A stretch of DNA of 64,000 nucleotides. It comes from Ascidiaceihabitans sp. (GTDB lineage: Bacteria > Pseudomonadota > Alphaproteobacteria > Rhodobacterales > Rhodobacteraceae). The notes under the pieces were generated by a model. It worked only from the letters and a program-made list of their open reading frames with translations. It searched no databases and was not told the origin of the DNA. The position numbers and the translations under genes were made by a program. Location of the stretch: NCBI GenBank assembly GCA_028248455.1, contig JAOKHV010000004.1, forward strand, positions 42,165-106,164. Direction: 5' to 3'. This document shows, piece after piece, positions 1-9,037 of this stretch (position 1 is its first letter; each line of letters starts with the position of its first letter).

Positions 1-245
1 CGGATGATTTGGGTGTGATTTTGGATGAATACTCCAAAGCGCTGAACGGCGGCGCGGCTGAAACGATGCGCCTGGCAGGGCTACAGGCGTGCGACGTACA
101 ACGCGTGATTTACGTAGGCGGGTCGAGCCTGCTGACACTGGTGTGTGACACGATGAAGACGCAATTCCCAGCTGCGGATCACTCGTTTTCGGAGGTGTTT
201 ACGGTGGTGACTGATGGCCTGGCGATTGCGTCTGGGCGGGGGTGA
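1..245 (+). CDS. Hsp70-like protein, C-terminal fragment cut by window edge
   Basis: The reading frame is open from the first bases and stops with TGA at 243-245; the true start lies left of the window. The visible part contains a VIYVGGSS segment, which fits the conserved glycine-rich phosphate/adenosine-binding loop near the end of the Hsp70/actin-type ATPase domain, and ends shortly after VTDGLAIASG. Ending there, without the peptide-binding domain of DnaK, suggests a short YegD-like Hsp70 relative rather than DnaK itself. The role (ATPase, possible chaperone) is inferred from the family. The in-frame TTG at position 9 is internal, not a start. Confidence 0.6.
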   Translation, partial: DDLGVILDEYSKALNGGAAETMRLAGLQACDVQRVIYVGGSSLLTLVCDTMKTQFPAADHSFSEVFTVVTDGLAIASGRG

Positions 246-261
246 GTTCGACTAGACGTAA

Positions 262-456
262 AGACTGTTCGTAGGACACATTGGAATGCCAGAACTCGCC
301 GTTTGCGATCTTTGTATCCTTGGTCGCGTGGATTTCAAAAATCTCGGGGTGCCCCGCCATCGTCGGTACCGCAGGATGGGCATGCAAAGGACCAAAACGT
401 TTACCGAATGCGACATGCTGCTCGGGTGGAATTTCCTTTTGCTCTCTGAATGTCTG
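262..456 (-). pseudogene. TauD/TfdA-type dioxygenase fragment
   Basis: A minus-strand frame holds an isolated piece that reads like the start of the catalytic core of TauD/TfdA Fe(II)/2-oxoglutarate dioxygenases. It has PEQHVAFGKRFGPLHAHP, then GHPEIFEIHA, then NGEFWHSNVSYE, where the FWHSxV motif carries the first iron-binding histidine. Sequence on both sides does not continue the family: upstream is out of frame and unrelated, and downstream it runs into the end of the Hsp70-like gene. It is therefore a truncated remnant. The rest of 246-604 shows nothing else recognisable. Confidence 0.65.
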
Positions 457-604
457 AAACGATCTAAACCGCCTGCAACTTCGCCAAGGCGCTGCGTTGT
501 CGATTCGCGTCTGCCAATGTTTAGCCGTCGAGGTCGGCGAAAAAGGCCTTTTGTGCCGGAGCCTCCCTCTCGCCATCCCGATTAACCTCATATAAACTCT
601 CCCT

Positions 605-1225
605 ATGTCAGATATAAAAACACTCTTTGTCACCCGTCTTTACCGCGCTCAATTGTCCGAAATGGGCAAGGCTGTGGATCGCAACGAACTAGAAAACTCT
701 TGCTGGTCCATCGCCAATGACGATGAAGCAGGCCAAGAATGGTGCGAGGAGAACGGCTTTCCTGGCTATACCAGTTACGCCTCTTTGTCCGACCTTGGCT
801 GGCGCTTTCCGATCTTTGCCGATTTGATCAAGGTTTTGGACAAGCACGTGGCCGCCTTTGTCAAAGATCTGGATTTTGATCTGGATGACAAGAAGATCAC
901 GTTGGATTCATTGTGGATCAACATTCTGCCTCAAGGTGGTGTGCATACATCCCATATTCATCCCCACAGCGTGATCAGTGGCACGACCTATGTGAACATG
1001 CCCATGGATACCAGCGCAATCAAATTTGAAGATCCCCGTTCCGCCATGATGATGGCCGCGCCTGTGCGCAAAAAGGACGCGCGCGACGAGATGCGCAGCT
1101 TCTTTTACGTGGCCCCTGATGTGGGCGATGTGTTGTTATGGGAAAGCTGGCTGCGTCACGAGGTGCCGGTGAACATGGCCGAAGACGAGCGGATTAGCAT
1201 TAGCTTTAACTATGGTTGGGGTTAA
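605..1225 (+). CDS. Putative 2OG-Fe(II) oxygenase (TIGR02466-like)
   Basis: A 206-residue protein resembling the TIGR02466 / 2OG-FeII_Oxy_5 family, small double-stranded beta-helix proteins assumed to be Fe(II)- and 2-oxoglutarate-dependent oxygenases. The likely metal site is in HTSHIHPHSVISGTTYV (about residues 118-135), with a second histidine in WLRHEVPVN (about 182-190) and a following ERISISFNY segment that fits the arginine contacting 2-oxoglutarate. The substrate is unknown. It starts at ATG 605 after a weak Shine-Dalgarno region, stands alone between two remnant regions and has no obvious operon partner. It appears intact. Confidence 0.7.
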   Translation: MSDIKTLFVTRLYRAQLSEMGKAVDRNELENSCWSIANDDEAGQEWCEENGFPGYTSYASLSDLGWRFPIFADLIKVLDKHVAAFVKDLDFDLDDKKITLDSLWINILPQGGVHTSHIHPHSVISGTTYVNMPMDTSAIKFEDPRSAMMMAAPVRKKDARDEMRSFFYVAPDVGDVLLWESWLRHEVPVNMAEDERISISFNYGWG

Positions 1226-1611
1226 AGCAGCTTCGCCAAATGTAGAAGGTGCGCCTTTGATTGAACGTCTCAGAAAAATGGTCGCATGATGGAAATATTG
1301 TCGCCATCAAGTGGGAAAAAGTTACGCTTCGTTCTACTGTTTTGGGCAAGTCGGGGTCGCGTTGCCGGCCTCAGAGACCTTTACTTATTGGCCAGTTGAT
1401 CGACCTATTGCTTTGCAAGTTGCGCATCTCAGCGACTTTGAGGCGGTTGGGCAGCGGATACAATTGGCGCTACAAAGGCCCGTTGCCTTCCAAAAGGATG
1501 TGTTTGATCCGAGTCTTCATCTGGACTATGAGGCAGAATTTTTAGCAGGTATGGAGAAGTTTCTCGCTTGCCTCGGAATAGGCAAACGCAGTTTCGAGCA
1601 AGAGTTAATGT
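1226..1611 (+). other. Unassigned stretch with non-conserved short ORFs
   Basis: This interval holds overlapping open frames, the best of which runs from GTG 1311 to 1613 (about 100 residues). That frame has a fairly protein-like second half (segments such as VFDPSLHLDYEAEF) but no family I recognise and no clear ribosome binding site. It lies directly before the ACT-domain remnant, so it may be debris of another lost gene. I do not call it a gene. Confidence 0.3.
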
Positions 1612-1784
1612 AATATCCATTCGTCCCTAGAGGCCGTTGGGTTTATGGCCCGCATTGCGAAGGAGTTGGCCAAACACGACATGGGCGTTAATCCAGTGTC
1701 GGACTTTTCCACGATCACCTGTTTGTCCCTGATGGGCGCGAGCAGGATGCGGTGACTTTGTTGATGGAGATGTCAAAACGCTGA
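1612..1784 (+). pseudogene. ACT-domain protein remnant (COG3602-like)
   Basis: Two frames together rebuild the C-terminal ACT domain of the small COG3602 proteins (usually about 125-135 residues). The first frame gives IHSSLEAVGF, then GVNPVSDF; after a run of four T near 1710 the next frame gives HDHLFVPDGREQDAVTLLM and stops at TGA 1782-1784. One extra T in the run would restore the expected FFHDHLFVP join, so a single-base deletion is the simplest explanation. The N-terminal half of the family is missing upstream. It is a truncated, frameshifted remnant. Confidence 0.7.
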
Positions 1785-1802
1785 ACTGCGTCTCTGAATG
1801 TA

Positions 1803-1830
1803 GAAAAGGTCCGCTATTTGCGGGTCTTTA
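1803..1830 (-). terminator. Putative pyrG terminator
   Basis: Just past the pyrG stop on the minus strand there is an imperfect hairpin (CCGC/GCGG core with flanking AAAG/CTTT pairing) followed by TTTT. The stem is interrupted, so it is a weak Rho-independent candidate. Confidence 0.4.
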
Positions 1831-1835
1831 ATCGT

Positions 1836-3482
1836 TTATACCAAACGGGAGTTTTCTTTCGCGGCTCGTACAAAGTCCTTGAACAAGGGGTGTGGGGCGA
1901 AGGGTTTGGATTTAAGTTCTGGGTGGAACTGCACACCAATGAACCATGGGTGGTCTGGCCACTCAATGATTTCAGGCAGTGATCCATCTGGTGACATGCC
2001 TGAGAATACCATGCCCGCATCCTCGAGCTGTTTGCGGTATTTCACATCCACCTCATAGCGGTGACGGTGGCGTTCATCGATAGATGTAGTGCCGTAGATT
2101 GCAGCGACCTTGCTGCCCTCAACAAGCGTGGCGTCATAGGCGCCAAGGCGCATGGTGCCACCTTTGTCGTCGCCGACTTTGCGGCTGACTTTGGCGTTGC
2201 CCTGCACCCATTCTTTGAGGTGGTAAATCACTGGCTCAAAGCGTTTGTTGCCTGCTTCGTGGTCAAATTCTTCGGAACCGGCTGAAGTGATGCCTGCAAT
2301 ATTGCGTGCTGCCTCGATCACGGCCATTTGCATGCCCAGACAGATGCCGAAATACGGGATGTTATGTTCACGGGCAAATTGCGCCGCTTTGATTTTACCC
2401 TCAGTTCCGCGTTCACCAAAGCCACCAGGGACTAGGATCGCGTGGAACCCTTCGAGGTGCGGCGCGACGTCTTTGGATTTATCAAAGACCTCGGCGTCGA
2501 CCCATTTCACGTTAACCTTCACGCGATTGGCCATGCCACCGTGTGTCAGCGCTTCTTTGAAGGACTTATAGGCATCTTCAAGTTGGGTGTATTTACCAAC
2601 GATTGCGATTGTTACTTCGCCCTCTGGCTGGTTCACGCGTTGAGACACATCGCGCCAAACCGTTAGGTCAGGTTTTGGGGCAGGGGAGATATCAAAGGCA
2701 TCCAGAACAGCCTGATCCAGCCCTTGAGCGTGATAGGCAAGCGGCGCGTCATAGATGGTATCAAGGTCATAGGCGGCCACAACGGCCTCTTTGCGCACGT
2801 TACAGAACAGCGCGATCTTCTCGCGTTCCTTTTCCGGGATGGGGTGCTCCGAACGGCAGACCAAAACGTCAGGTGCGATCCCGATGGATTGCAATTCCTT
2901 AACGGAGTGCTGTGTTGGTTTGGTTTTCAGCTCACCAGAGGCTGCAAGGTATGGCAGTAGTGTCAGGTGCATAAAGATGGATTGCCCGCGTGGCAGATCG
3001 TGGTTGAACTGGCGGATCGCTTCAAAGAACGGCAGTCCTTCGATGTCGCCCACTGTTCCGCCGATTTCGCACAGCATGAAGTCAACTTCGTCACTGCCTA
3101 CGTGCAAGAATTCTTTGATTTCGTTGGTGACGTGGGGCACAACTTGGATCGTTTTACCCAAATAATCGCCACGGCGCTCTTTTTCTAAAACGGTAGAATA
3201 GATACGGCCGGAGCTGACAGAGTCCGTGTTGCGCGCAGGAACGCCAGTGAAGCGTTCGTAGTGGCCTAGATCAAGATCAGTTTCGGCCCCATCATCAGTC
3301 ACAAATACTTCGCCGTGTTCAAACGGGGACATCGTTCCCGGATCGACGTTTAAGTATGGATCAAGTTTGCGCAGACGTACGGAAAAGCCGCGGGCTTGAA
3401 GCAATGCACCAAGGGCAGCAGAGGCAAGGCCTTTGCCAAGTGAAGACACAACACCGCCGGTGATGAAAATATAGCGCGCCAT
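1836..3482 (-). CDS. pyrG: CTP synthase
   Basis: CTP synthase converts UTP to CTP using ATP and glutamine-derived ammonia, the last step of pyrimidine nucleotide synthesis. The 548-residue product has the usual two-domain layout: an N-terminal synthetase domain beginning [12 protein letters not shown] (P-loop, residues 7-18), with [11 protein letters not shown] at about 138-148, and a C-terminal class I glutamine amidotransferase domain. The latter has the nucleophile Cys381 in GICLGMQ and the His520/Glu522 pair in QFHPE. Length is normal. It lies downstream of secG on the same strand with about 160 bp between; secG then pyrG is a common order in Rhodobacteraceae. Confidence 0.98.
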   Translation of the reverse strand: MARYIFITGGVVSSLGKGLASAALGALLQARGFSVRLRKLDPYLNVDPGTMSPFEHGEVFVTDDGAETDLDLGHYERFTGVPARNTDSVSSGRIYSTVLEKERRGDYLGKTIQVVPHVTNEIKEFLHVGSDEVDFMLCEIGGTVGDIEGLPFFEAIRQFNHDLPRGQSIFMHLTLLPYLAASGELKTKPTQHSVKELQSIGIAPDVLVCRSEHPIPEKEREKIALFCNVRKEAVVAAYDLDTIYDAPLAYHAQGLDQAVLDAFDISPAPKPDLTVWRDVSQRVNQPEGEVTIAIVGKYTQLEDAYKSFKEALTHGGMANRVKVNVKWVDAEVFDKSKDVAPHLEGFHAILVPGGFGERGTEGKIKAAQFAREHNIPYFGICLGMQMAVIEAARNIAGITSAGSEEFDHEAGNKRFEPVIYHLKEWVQGNAKVSRKVGDDKGGTMRLGAYDATLVEGSKVAAIYGTTSIDERHRHRYEVDVKYRKQLEDAGMVFSGMSPDGSLPEIIEWPDHPWFIGVQFHPELKSKPFAPHPLFKDFVRAAKENSRLV

Positions 3483-3597
3483 TTAAGGACTCTCCCGTCG
3501 TATTATAGGGGTGTGATAGGCCACCAGAATTGCCTGTGAAATTCACAGTACCACGGGATTTATGCCTAACAGGATTCGGGTGGATAAGGCAAGGGAC

Positions 3598-3616
3598 CCG
3601 CAACATGATGTTGCGG
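3598..3616. repeat. Short inverted repeat between secG and pyrG
   Basis: An 8-bp perfect inverted repeat (CCGCAACA and TGTTGCGG around TGA) in the secG-pyrG gap. There is no U tract on either side, so it is not a typical terminator; an RNA processing or attenuation site is possible but unproven. Confidence 0.35.
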
Positions 3617-3644
3617 AAAATTCCGTTACCTCAAGGTATAGATA

Positions 3645-4010
3645 TTAGTCAGCAGACGGGACCAATGGAGCGTTTTCGCCTTCAGCTGGTGGTAGTAAGC
3701 TACCGTCATCTGTTGGCAACGCGGCTGGCGTGCTGTTCTCAGTTGGCGCGGCACCACCCACGCGGTCCAATACAGACGCGCCGGATGATTTTTGTGCTGC
3801 GATGATCGTCAATGAGATCGAAGTGATGATAAAACCAATAGCCAAGATCCATGTGACTTTGCCAAGTGCAGTCGCTGCAGAGCGTCCGCCTTGTGCGCCG
3901 CCACCGCCGCCACCAATACCAAGGCCGCCGCCTTCAGAACGTTGCATCAACACGATGGCGATAAGGCCAAGTGCGAGAATTAGGTGGATGATAAGAACAA
4001 CGTTTTCCAT
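3645..4010 (-). CDS. secG: Preprotein translocase subunit SecG
   Basis: SecG is the small non-essential subunit of the SecYEG channel in the inner membrane. The 121-residue product begins MENVVLIIHLILALGLI (first membrane helix), then has LMQRSEGGGLGIGGGGGG, the conserved glycine-rich cytoplasmic loop, and a second helix at about residues 50-72. The C-terminal tail, rich in Ala, Pro and acidic residues, is typical of alphaproteobacteria. I chose ATG 4010 rather than an upstream in-frame start because the hydrophobic segment then begins at once and a purine-rich AGGT lies just before it. Confidence 0.93.
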   Translation of the reverse strand: MENVVLIIHLILALGLIAIVLMQRSEGGGLGIGGGGGGAQGGRSAATALGKVTWILAIGFIITSISLTIIAAQKSSGASVLDRVGGAAPTENSTPAALPTDDGSLLPPAEGENAPLVPSAD

Positions 4011-4159
4011 AGGTACCTGCAATGGTGTGATCACTTCGGGCGGTGTGTAGGCAAGTTTGGGGGGCGGGGCAAGTGTAGCCGGAGTGCTAATTGTGAAATG
4101 ACCGTATTTGTGACGCTAATGCGCTGGACACAACGCAATATGCCTTGCATGATCCCAAC

Positions 4160-4777
4160 ATGCCTCATGACCACGCTGATCACGATCACCCGCACACATT
4201 GTTGCCTTCAGACCCTGCTTTACGGGTGAAGGCGCTTGAAACCATCCTGACCCAAAAAGGGTTGATTGACCCTGCGGCATTGGATGAAATCATCGAAACC
4301 TACGAGACCAAGATTGGGCCGCGCAACGGCGCCCATGTGGTTGCGAAGGCTTGGACCGACCCTGCCTTTAAGGCTGCATTGCTAAAGGATGCCACCGCTG
4401 TGGTGTCTGAGATGGGGTATTATGGTCGCCAAGGTGAACATATGATTGTGGTTGAGAACACGTACGAAGTGCACAACATCGTCGTATGCACATTGTGCAG
4501 CTGCTATCCGTGGCCGTTGCTGGGCATTCCGCCTACGTGGTACAAATCAGATGCCTACCGCGCCCGCGCTGTACGTGAGCCGCGCAAAGTTTTGGCCGAA
4601 TTTGGCGTGACCTTGCCCAGCGATATGGCTGTACGCGTTTGGGATTCTACGGCTGAGACCCGTTATCTGGTCTTGCCCCAACGTCCCAAGGGCACGGATG
4701 GAATGGACGAGGCCGCGTTGATGGACCTGATCAGCCGCGACAGTATGATCGGTGCAGGATTGGCGAGCGCACCATGA
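4160..4777 (+). CDS. nthA: Nitrile hydratase alpha subunit, cobalt type
   Basis: The alpha subunit carries the metal centre of nitrile hydratase, which hydrates nitriles to amides in the cytoplasm. The metal motif is at residues 110-115, CTLCSC followed by Tyr; Thr after the first Cys and Tyr after the last fit the cobalt (non-corrin Co(III)) class rather than the iron class (CSLCSC-Thr). The two later cysteines are normally oxidised to Cys-sulfinic and Cys-sulfenic acids. I place the start at ATG 4160, giving 205 residues; an upstream in-frame TTG is less likely. The extreme N terminus is histidine- and aspartate-rich ([12 protein letters not shown]), which could bind metal. First gene of a tight three-gene operon. 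Confidence 0.93.
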   Translation: MPHDHADHDHPHTLLPSDPALRVKALETILTQKGLIDPAALDEIIETYETKIGPRNGAHVVAKAWTDPAFKAALLKDATAVVSEMGYYGRQGEHMIVVENTYEVHNIVVCTLCSCYPWPLLGIPPTWYKSDAYRARAVREPRKVLAEFGVTLPSDMAVRVWDSTAETRYLVLPQRPKGTDGMDEAALMDLISRDSMIGAGLASAP

Positions 4778-5454
4778 GCCGCGTTCACGATATGGGGGGC
4801 CGCTTTGGCGATGGTGCCATTGTGCCAGAGGCCGAAGATGATTCCGTTTTCCAGGAAGACTGGCATGGGCGTGCATTGGCTGTGACCTTGGCCGCAGGTG
4901 CTTTGGGCAAATGGAATATCGACATCAGCCGTCATGGCCGCGAATGCCTGCCGCCTGTCGATTATGCATCCATGTCTTATTATGAGAAATGGATGGCAGG
5001 ATTGGCGGGTCTGTTGGTGGATGCCAATGTGCTAACCCGCGAAGAGTTGGCACTGGGCTGTGCCATTGGATCAAGTGATCTCACGGCCAAGCGGATGGAT
5101 GCGGATAGGGTTGCTGGTGTTTTGGCCTCTGGTGGCCCTGCGGATCGTCCCAGCGATGTGACTGTTGCCTACAGCGTTGGCGACATGGTCCGCACCCGCA
5201 AGATCAATGGCAATCGCCATGTGAATGGCGGGCATACGCGCCTGCCGTCTTATGCGGTTGGCGCTGTGGGCCGTATCGTGATGATCCACGGCACACATAT
5301 TTTGCCCGACAGCAGTGCGCACCGTTTGGGTGATGCGGCGGAACCACTGTACGCTGTTGCCTTTGCCGCGTCTGAATTGTGGGCAAACCCCGAGCACCCC
5401 AAAGACGAGGTCGTCTTGGATCTGTGGCAAAGCTATCTAAGTGCCGCCACATGA
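4774..5454 (+). CDS. nthB: Nitrile hydratase beta subunit
   Basis: The beta subunit pairs with NthA to form the active heterodimer and contributes arginines that hold the oxidised cysteine cluster. The 226-residue product starts [14 protein letters not shown], the conserved beginning of the family, has the helical N-terminal part with YYEKWMAGL at about residues 69-77, and ends in the SH3-like barrel with [11 protein letters not shown] and [11 protein letters not shown]. It starts at ATG 4774, overlapping the nthA stop in an ATGA arrangement, which indicates translational coupling. Order alpha then beta is common for both metal classes in alphaproteobacteria. Confidence 0.92.
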   Translation: MSRVHDMGGRFGDGAIVPEAEDDSVFQEDWHGRALAVTLAAGALGKWNIDISRHGRECLPPVDYASMSYYEKWMAGLAGLLVDANVLTREELALGCAIGSSDLTAKRMDADRVAGVLASGGPADRPSDVTVAYSVGDMVRTRKINGNRHVNGGHTRLPSYAVGAVGRIVMIHGTHILPDSSAHRLGDAAEPLYAVAFAASELWANPEHPKDEVVLDLWQSYLSAAT

Positions 5455-5762
5455 GCGCCCCTGAACCCGTATTTGAGGCCCCGTGGCACGCGCATTTGTT
5501 TGCCCTGACGGTTCACCTAAATGAGGCAGGACGCTTTGCATGGTCTGATTGGGCGGATCGCTTTAGTGCGACCCTGAAACGTCACGGTGTGGATAAAGAC
5601 CTGAATGGTGGCGACGATTACTTTAACGCATGGCTTGAGACGTTAGAGGCGTATTTGTCTGAGACAGGGGCCGCGTTGCCACAAGACGTCGCACAAATGC
5701 GTGATGCGTGGGAGCAGGCCTATCTGTCTACGCCCCACGGTGAACCTGTTTCACTGGGATAA
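5451..5762 (+). CDS. Nitrile hydratase accessory (activator) protein
   Basis: A 103-residue protein of the nitrile hydratase accessory family (P14K/NhlE-like), which helps insert cobalt and oxidise the cysteines of the alpha subunit. The conserved opening APEPVFEAPWHAHLFALTV followed by WADRF and YFNAWLETLE is visible; the family resembles the N-terminal helical part of the beta subunit. I choose ATG 5451 because it overlaps the nthB stop (ATGA) and aligns with the family start; an ORF start further upstream would lie inside nthB. No amidase gene for the next step (amide to acid) is in this window. Confidence 0.88.
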   Translation: MSAPEPVFEAPWHAHLFALTVHLNEAGRFAWSDWADRFSATLKRHGVDKDLNGGDDYFNAWLETLEAYLSETGAALPQDVAQMRDAWEQAYLSTPHGEPVSLG

Positions 5763-5767
5763 CGCCC

Positions 5768-6085
5768 CTAGCTGTCGACATCATCCATGTCTGCCTGACC
5801 TGAGAGGGCGCGGCGCACGTGGCTCCAACTAATGCCTACCCTCAAGACGAGGGAGAGCGCCAAAAAGCCTAGCCACACGTTCAGCCCTGTGTTGTCGAGG
5901 CCAAGAACGCCAAAATCATAGAGCACCCATAGTAAGGCCCCAACAAGGGCGAGCACCAGCAACATGCCAAAGCCGCCAATTGAGCGTAGCGTGGCGCGCA
6001 AATAGATGATGTAGCCGATCAAAACCAAAAGCCGCCAGTACCATCAGCGAAACAGGACGTTCGCCCTGTGTCATCACTCATCACT
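5768..6085 (-). pseudogene. DUF6524-like membrane protein, frameshifted and truncated
   Basis: The longest open frame (5768-6028) encodes about 85 residues with YIIYLRATLRSIG, two hydrophobic helices and a tail SWSHVRRALSGQADMDDVDS. I recall this as the end of a conserved Rhodobacteraceae membrane protein family (DUF6524) that is usually about 130 residues. Upstream the expected preceding segment (GERPVSLMVLAAF) lies in a different frame, so a shift occurred near 6030-6040 in the TTTTGGTTTT tract, and a TGA blocks the C-terminal frame above it. The N-terminal part is not found. The family assignment is from memory, but the frame break is seen directly. Confidence 0.6.
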
Positions 6086-6299
6086 CATTTCACATAATTA
6101 AATGATGTTGGATTATATGTCGCTACAAGCAGTGCAAAAGCCGTAAGCCAACGCAAAACAAACCACATTTAACACATTCCTCAAATCGCTTTATGGTGAA
6201 ATGAACATTATGGATTGAAAAGAAACACAAGAATCGGGTTTCACCCAAGCCAACTGCCGTCTATATGGTCGCGGGTTTGCATGAAAAAAGGACCGCATC

Positions 6300-7595
6300 A
6301 TGGCCAATGTAGTAGTTGTCGGAGCTCAATGGGGCGACGAAGGAAAAGGCAAGATCGTCGATTGGCTTTCTGAACGCGCTGATGTCATCGCGCGTTTTCA
6401 GGGCGGTCACAATGCCGGGCATACCTTGGTCATTGATGGTAAGGTTTACAAACTGCACGCGCTGCCATCTGGCGTGGTGCGTGGTGGTAAGTTGTCCGTC
6501 ATTGGCAATGGGGTTGTTTTGGACCCATGGCACCTGATGAAAGAGATCGCGACGGTCGAAGCGCAGGGCGTTGTGATTAACCCAGAAAACCTGATGATTG
6601 CGGAAAACACGCCGCTGATCCTTCCGATCCACGGTGAATTGGATCGCGTGCGCGAAGAAGCTGCCTCCAAAGGCACTAAGATTGGTACGACTGGCCGCGG
6701 TATTGGCCCAGCCTATGAAGACAAAGTCGGCCGTCGTGCGATCCGTGTTGCTGATTTGGCAGATGCGGCGACTTTGGAAGCGCGTGTTGATCGTGCATTG
6801 CAGCACCACAACCCACTGCGCAAAGGTCTAGGGGTCGAAGAAATCGACCGCGACGCGTTGTTGGCGCAGTTGCAAGAAATTGCACCAAAGATTTTGCCTT
6901 ATGCGGCACCTGTTTGGAAAGTTTTGGCTGAAAAGCGCAAAGCCGGTAAACGGATTTTATTTGAAGGTGCGCAGGGCGCATTGCTGGATATCGATTTTGG
7001 GACCTACCCGTTTGTCACCAGCTCCAATGTGATTGCAGGGCAGGCGGCCACGGGCGTTGGCCTTGGCCCGACTGCGATTGATTACGTGCTGGGCATCGTG
7101 AAAGCCTATACAACCCGCGTGGGTGAAGGACCTTTCCCAACTGAGTTGGAAGACGCTGATGGTCAGCGCCTTGGCGAACGCGGTCATGAATTTGGCACCA
7201 CGACGGGCCGTAAACGCCGTTGTGGTTGGTTTGATGCAGCATTGTTGCGCCAAACATGCGCGACCTCTGGTATTACCGGCATCTGTTTGACAAAGCTGGA
7301 CGTTTTGGACGGCTTTGAGACGTTGAAAATTTGTGTTGGGTATGATTTGGACGGTGAACGTCTGGATTATTTGCCAACTGCGGCGGATGCACAGGCGCGT
7401 TGCAAACCTATCTATGAAGAAATGGATGGGTGGTCTGAAAGCACTGAGGGCGCACGCTCTTGGGCGCAGCTTCCTGCACAGGCAATCAAATATGTGCGTC
7501 GTGTCGAAGAGCTGATCGAATGCCCAGTTGCATTGGTGTCTACATCGCCCGAGCGCGAAGATACCATCCTTGTTACTGATCCGTTTGCTGACTGA
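6300..7595 (+). CDS. purA: Adenylosuccinate synthetase
   Basis: PurA joins IMP and aspartate using GTP, the first step from IMP to AMP. The 431-residue product has the signature [11 protein letters not shown] at residues 8-18 (GTP loop with the catalytic Asp14), then GGHNAGHT (about 39-46, catalytic His42), then [14 protein letters not shown] at about 128-141 and the guanine-binding TKLD near 330. Length matches the family. A purine-rich AAAAAGGA lies about 9 bp before ATG 6300. The upstream gap 6086-6299 holds no gene I can see and presumably its promoter. The stop overlaps the next gene's ATG by one base. Confidence 0.98.
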   Translation: MANVVVVGAQWGDEGKGKIVDWLSERADVIARFQGGHNAGHTLVIDGKVYKLHALPSGVVRGGKLSVIGNGVVLDPWHLMKEIATVEAQGVVINPENLMIAENTPLILPIHGELDRVREEAASKGTKIGTTGRGIGPAYEDKVGRRAIRVADLADAATLEARVDRALQHHNPLRKGLGVEEIDRDALLAQLQEIAPKILPYAAPVWKVLAEKRKAGKRILFEGAQGALLDIDFGTYPFVTSSNVIAGQAATGVGLGPTAIDYVLGIVKAYTTRVGEGPFPTELEDADGQRLGERGHEFGTTTGRKRRCGWFDAALLRQTCATSGITGICLTKLDVLDGFETLKICVGYDLDGERLDYLPTAADAQARCKPIYEEMDGWSESTEGARSWAQLPAQAIKYVRRVEELIECPVALVSTSPEREDTILVTDPFAD

Positions 7596-7819
7596 TGGCC
7601 CTTAGCTATAAAGCACGTCGTCGCTGGTCTTTGGTAGTCCTTTTGCTAGGACTGCCAGTCTACATCATCATGGCTGTATGGCTGATGTCGTTCTTTGAGG
7701 AACGCCCCAGCACCTTGGTCGAGGTCTTGATCTATCTTGGTCTTGGCGTGATATGGGCCTTCCCATTGAAGGCGATCTTTAAGGGCGTAGGGCAGGCTGA
7801 TCCAGATCAACGCGATTGA
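7595..7819 (+). CDS. DUF2842 small membrane protein
   Basis: A 74-residue protein that fits DUF2842 (PF11003), alphaproteobacterial membrane proteins of unknown function. It begins [21 protein letters not shown], with two predicted helices (about residues 11-32 and 44-60) and the conserved tail FKGVGQADPD. ATG 7595 overlaps the purA TGA by one base, so it is translationally coupled to purA, an arrangement common in Rhodobacteraceae. No role in purine metabolism is known. Confidence 0.82.
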   Translation: MALSYKARRRWSLVVLLLGLPVYIIMAVWLMSFFEERPSTLVEVLIYLGLGVIWAFPLKAIFKGVGQADPDQRD

Positions 7820-7824
7820 AATCC

Positions 7825-8107
7825 GCGATTTAGCGCAGGCCATCCCCACAATCCGAGCATCAGCGCCGCGATATTTGCCACGACCATTGGTAAGTACAAG
7901 GCATCTCTGCGCCCTGTCACCGGTTCGGCTTAGCGCACGATCAGTCCTGAAAGGATCAGCCCTACAGGCAGCAATCCCCATGCCAGCATGCGAAGAAGCT
8001 ATTGACGCGTCCCAGCATTACGTCTGGTATTTTGCGCTGACGATAGGAGACAGAAACTGTGTTCCATATTATCCCCGCAAACTCGAAGGCTGCCATTGTT
8101 AGCGAAC
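7825..8107 (-). pseudogene. MFS transporter C-terminal remnant
   Basis: On the minus strand, reading from about 8107 down, the frame gives FAGIIWNTVSVSYRQRKIPD and LGRVNSFF, then shifts and continues MLAWGLLPVGLILSGLIV, a TAA stop, and GRRDALYLPMVVANIAAL. This is the typical last third of drug-exporter-type major facilitator proteins, where WNxxxVSYRQxxIPxxxLGRVNS begins a cytoplasmic loop. One frameshift near 7990 and an internal stop show that it is dead, and the N-terminal two thirds are absent. The following 8108-8344 holds nothing I recognise apart from the presumed thiN promoter. Confidence 0.75.
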
Positions 8108-8344
8108 GATGGCCTTCATTATACCAAATGAATCGTCGAAGCCTTCCAAGGTGCAGGAAAACGTCCCATAGGATACTGTTAAAATTTTGTTGTTACTCAT
8201 CATCGGTTACGTCCTCTGCGCTTTTGCAGCTTACTGTTGACCGTGGTACCTAGGGCGAAAGCAGCCCGATTCTGTGCCTATCATGGTATCATTTCATGGC
8301 GAGAATGTGGTGGAACTTCAATAAATGCGTATATTTGCATCTAA

Positions 8345-9037
8345 ATGACGTCAGTTTTTCAAAGTAATCGCCCAGTTACTATTGTAGGTGGTGGCGACGT
8401 AGGTTCTGAGGACTTAAATCTTGCCCTCAGTGTCGCACCACCCTGTATAGCAGCAGATGGTGGTTCAATTGTGGCCCTGGCTGCGGAAATTCAATTAGAG
8501 GCTGTGATCGGCGATTTCGATTCTTTGAACGCTGCTGTCTTGGCGCAGGTTCCTGTTGAACGACAGTACCATATCGCTGAGCAGAATAGTACTGACTTTG
8601 ATAAATGCCTGCGTAATGTAGAAACGCCAGTTGTCGTTGGCGTGGGGTTCTTGGGCGGGCGTGTGGATCACCAGATGGCTGCGATGCACACCCTAGTTGT
8701 GCGTGCGGATCGCCCCTGTGTTTTGTTGGGCCCGCATGAAGTTGTGTTTCATTGCCCCGCCGAGATCGAATTACCGACCAGAGTTGGGGATATTGTATCA
8801 CTATTTCCCATGGCTGCGGTGACAGGTACCTCCGTTGGCTTGGAATGGCCGATTGATGGGCTGGCTTTGGCACCGGGTGAACTCGTTGGAACCTCCAACC
8901 GTGCGACTGGTGTCATTCAGCTGAAGATGTCAGCGCGGGGCATGTTGTGCATCTTGCCTCGCCGGATGCTCGAAGATGTTACGCGGGCTCTGGCGGCAAT
9001 GCCTGATCACGTGAAATGGCCCGCTCGCGTAAAATGA
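8345..9037 (+). CDS. thiN: Thiamine pyrophosphokinase
   Basis: This enzyme transfers pyrophosphate from ATP to thiamine, making thiamine diphosphate. The 230-residue product has the catalytic N-terminal alpha/beta domain with IAADGG (about 36-41), AVIGDFDSL (about 55-63) and STDFDKCL (about 82-89), then a beta-sandwich substrate domain with GSSNR-type sequence GTSNRATG near 182. No TPP riboswitch motif was seen upstream. Its last 59 bases overlap the end of the opposing DMT transporter gene, which is unusual but does not disrupt either frame. Salvage of external thiamine is the likely use. Confidence 0.9.
   Translation: MTSVFQSNRPVTIVGGGDVGSEDLNLALSVAPPCIAADGGSIVALAAEIQLEAVIGDFDSLNAAVLAQVPVERQYHIAEQNSTDFDKCLRNVETPVVVGVGFLGGRVDHQMAAMHTLVVRADRPCVLLGPHEVVFHCPAEIELPTRVGDIVSLFPMAAVTGTSVGLEWPIDGLALAPGELVGTSNRATGVIQLKMSARGMLCILPRRMLEDVTRALAAMPDHVKWPARVK

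Noticed and set aside
1261..1613. Overlapping ORFs of 94 and 100 residues
   Set aside because: No recognised family or ribosome binding site; kept only as an unassigned stretch.
8108..8344. TPP riboswitch before thiN
   Set aside because: The CTGAGA and ACCTGAT core motifs were not seen.
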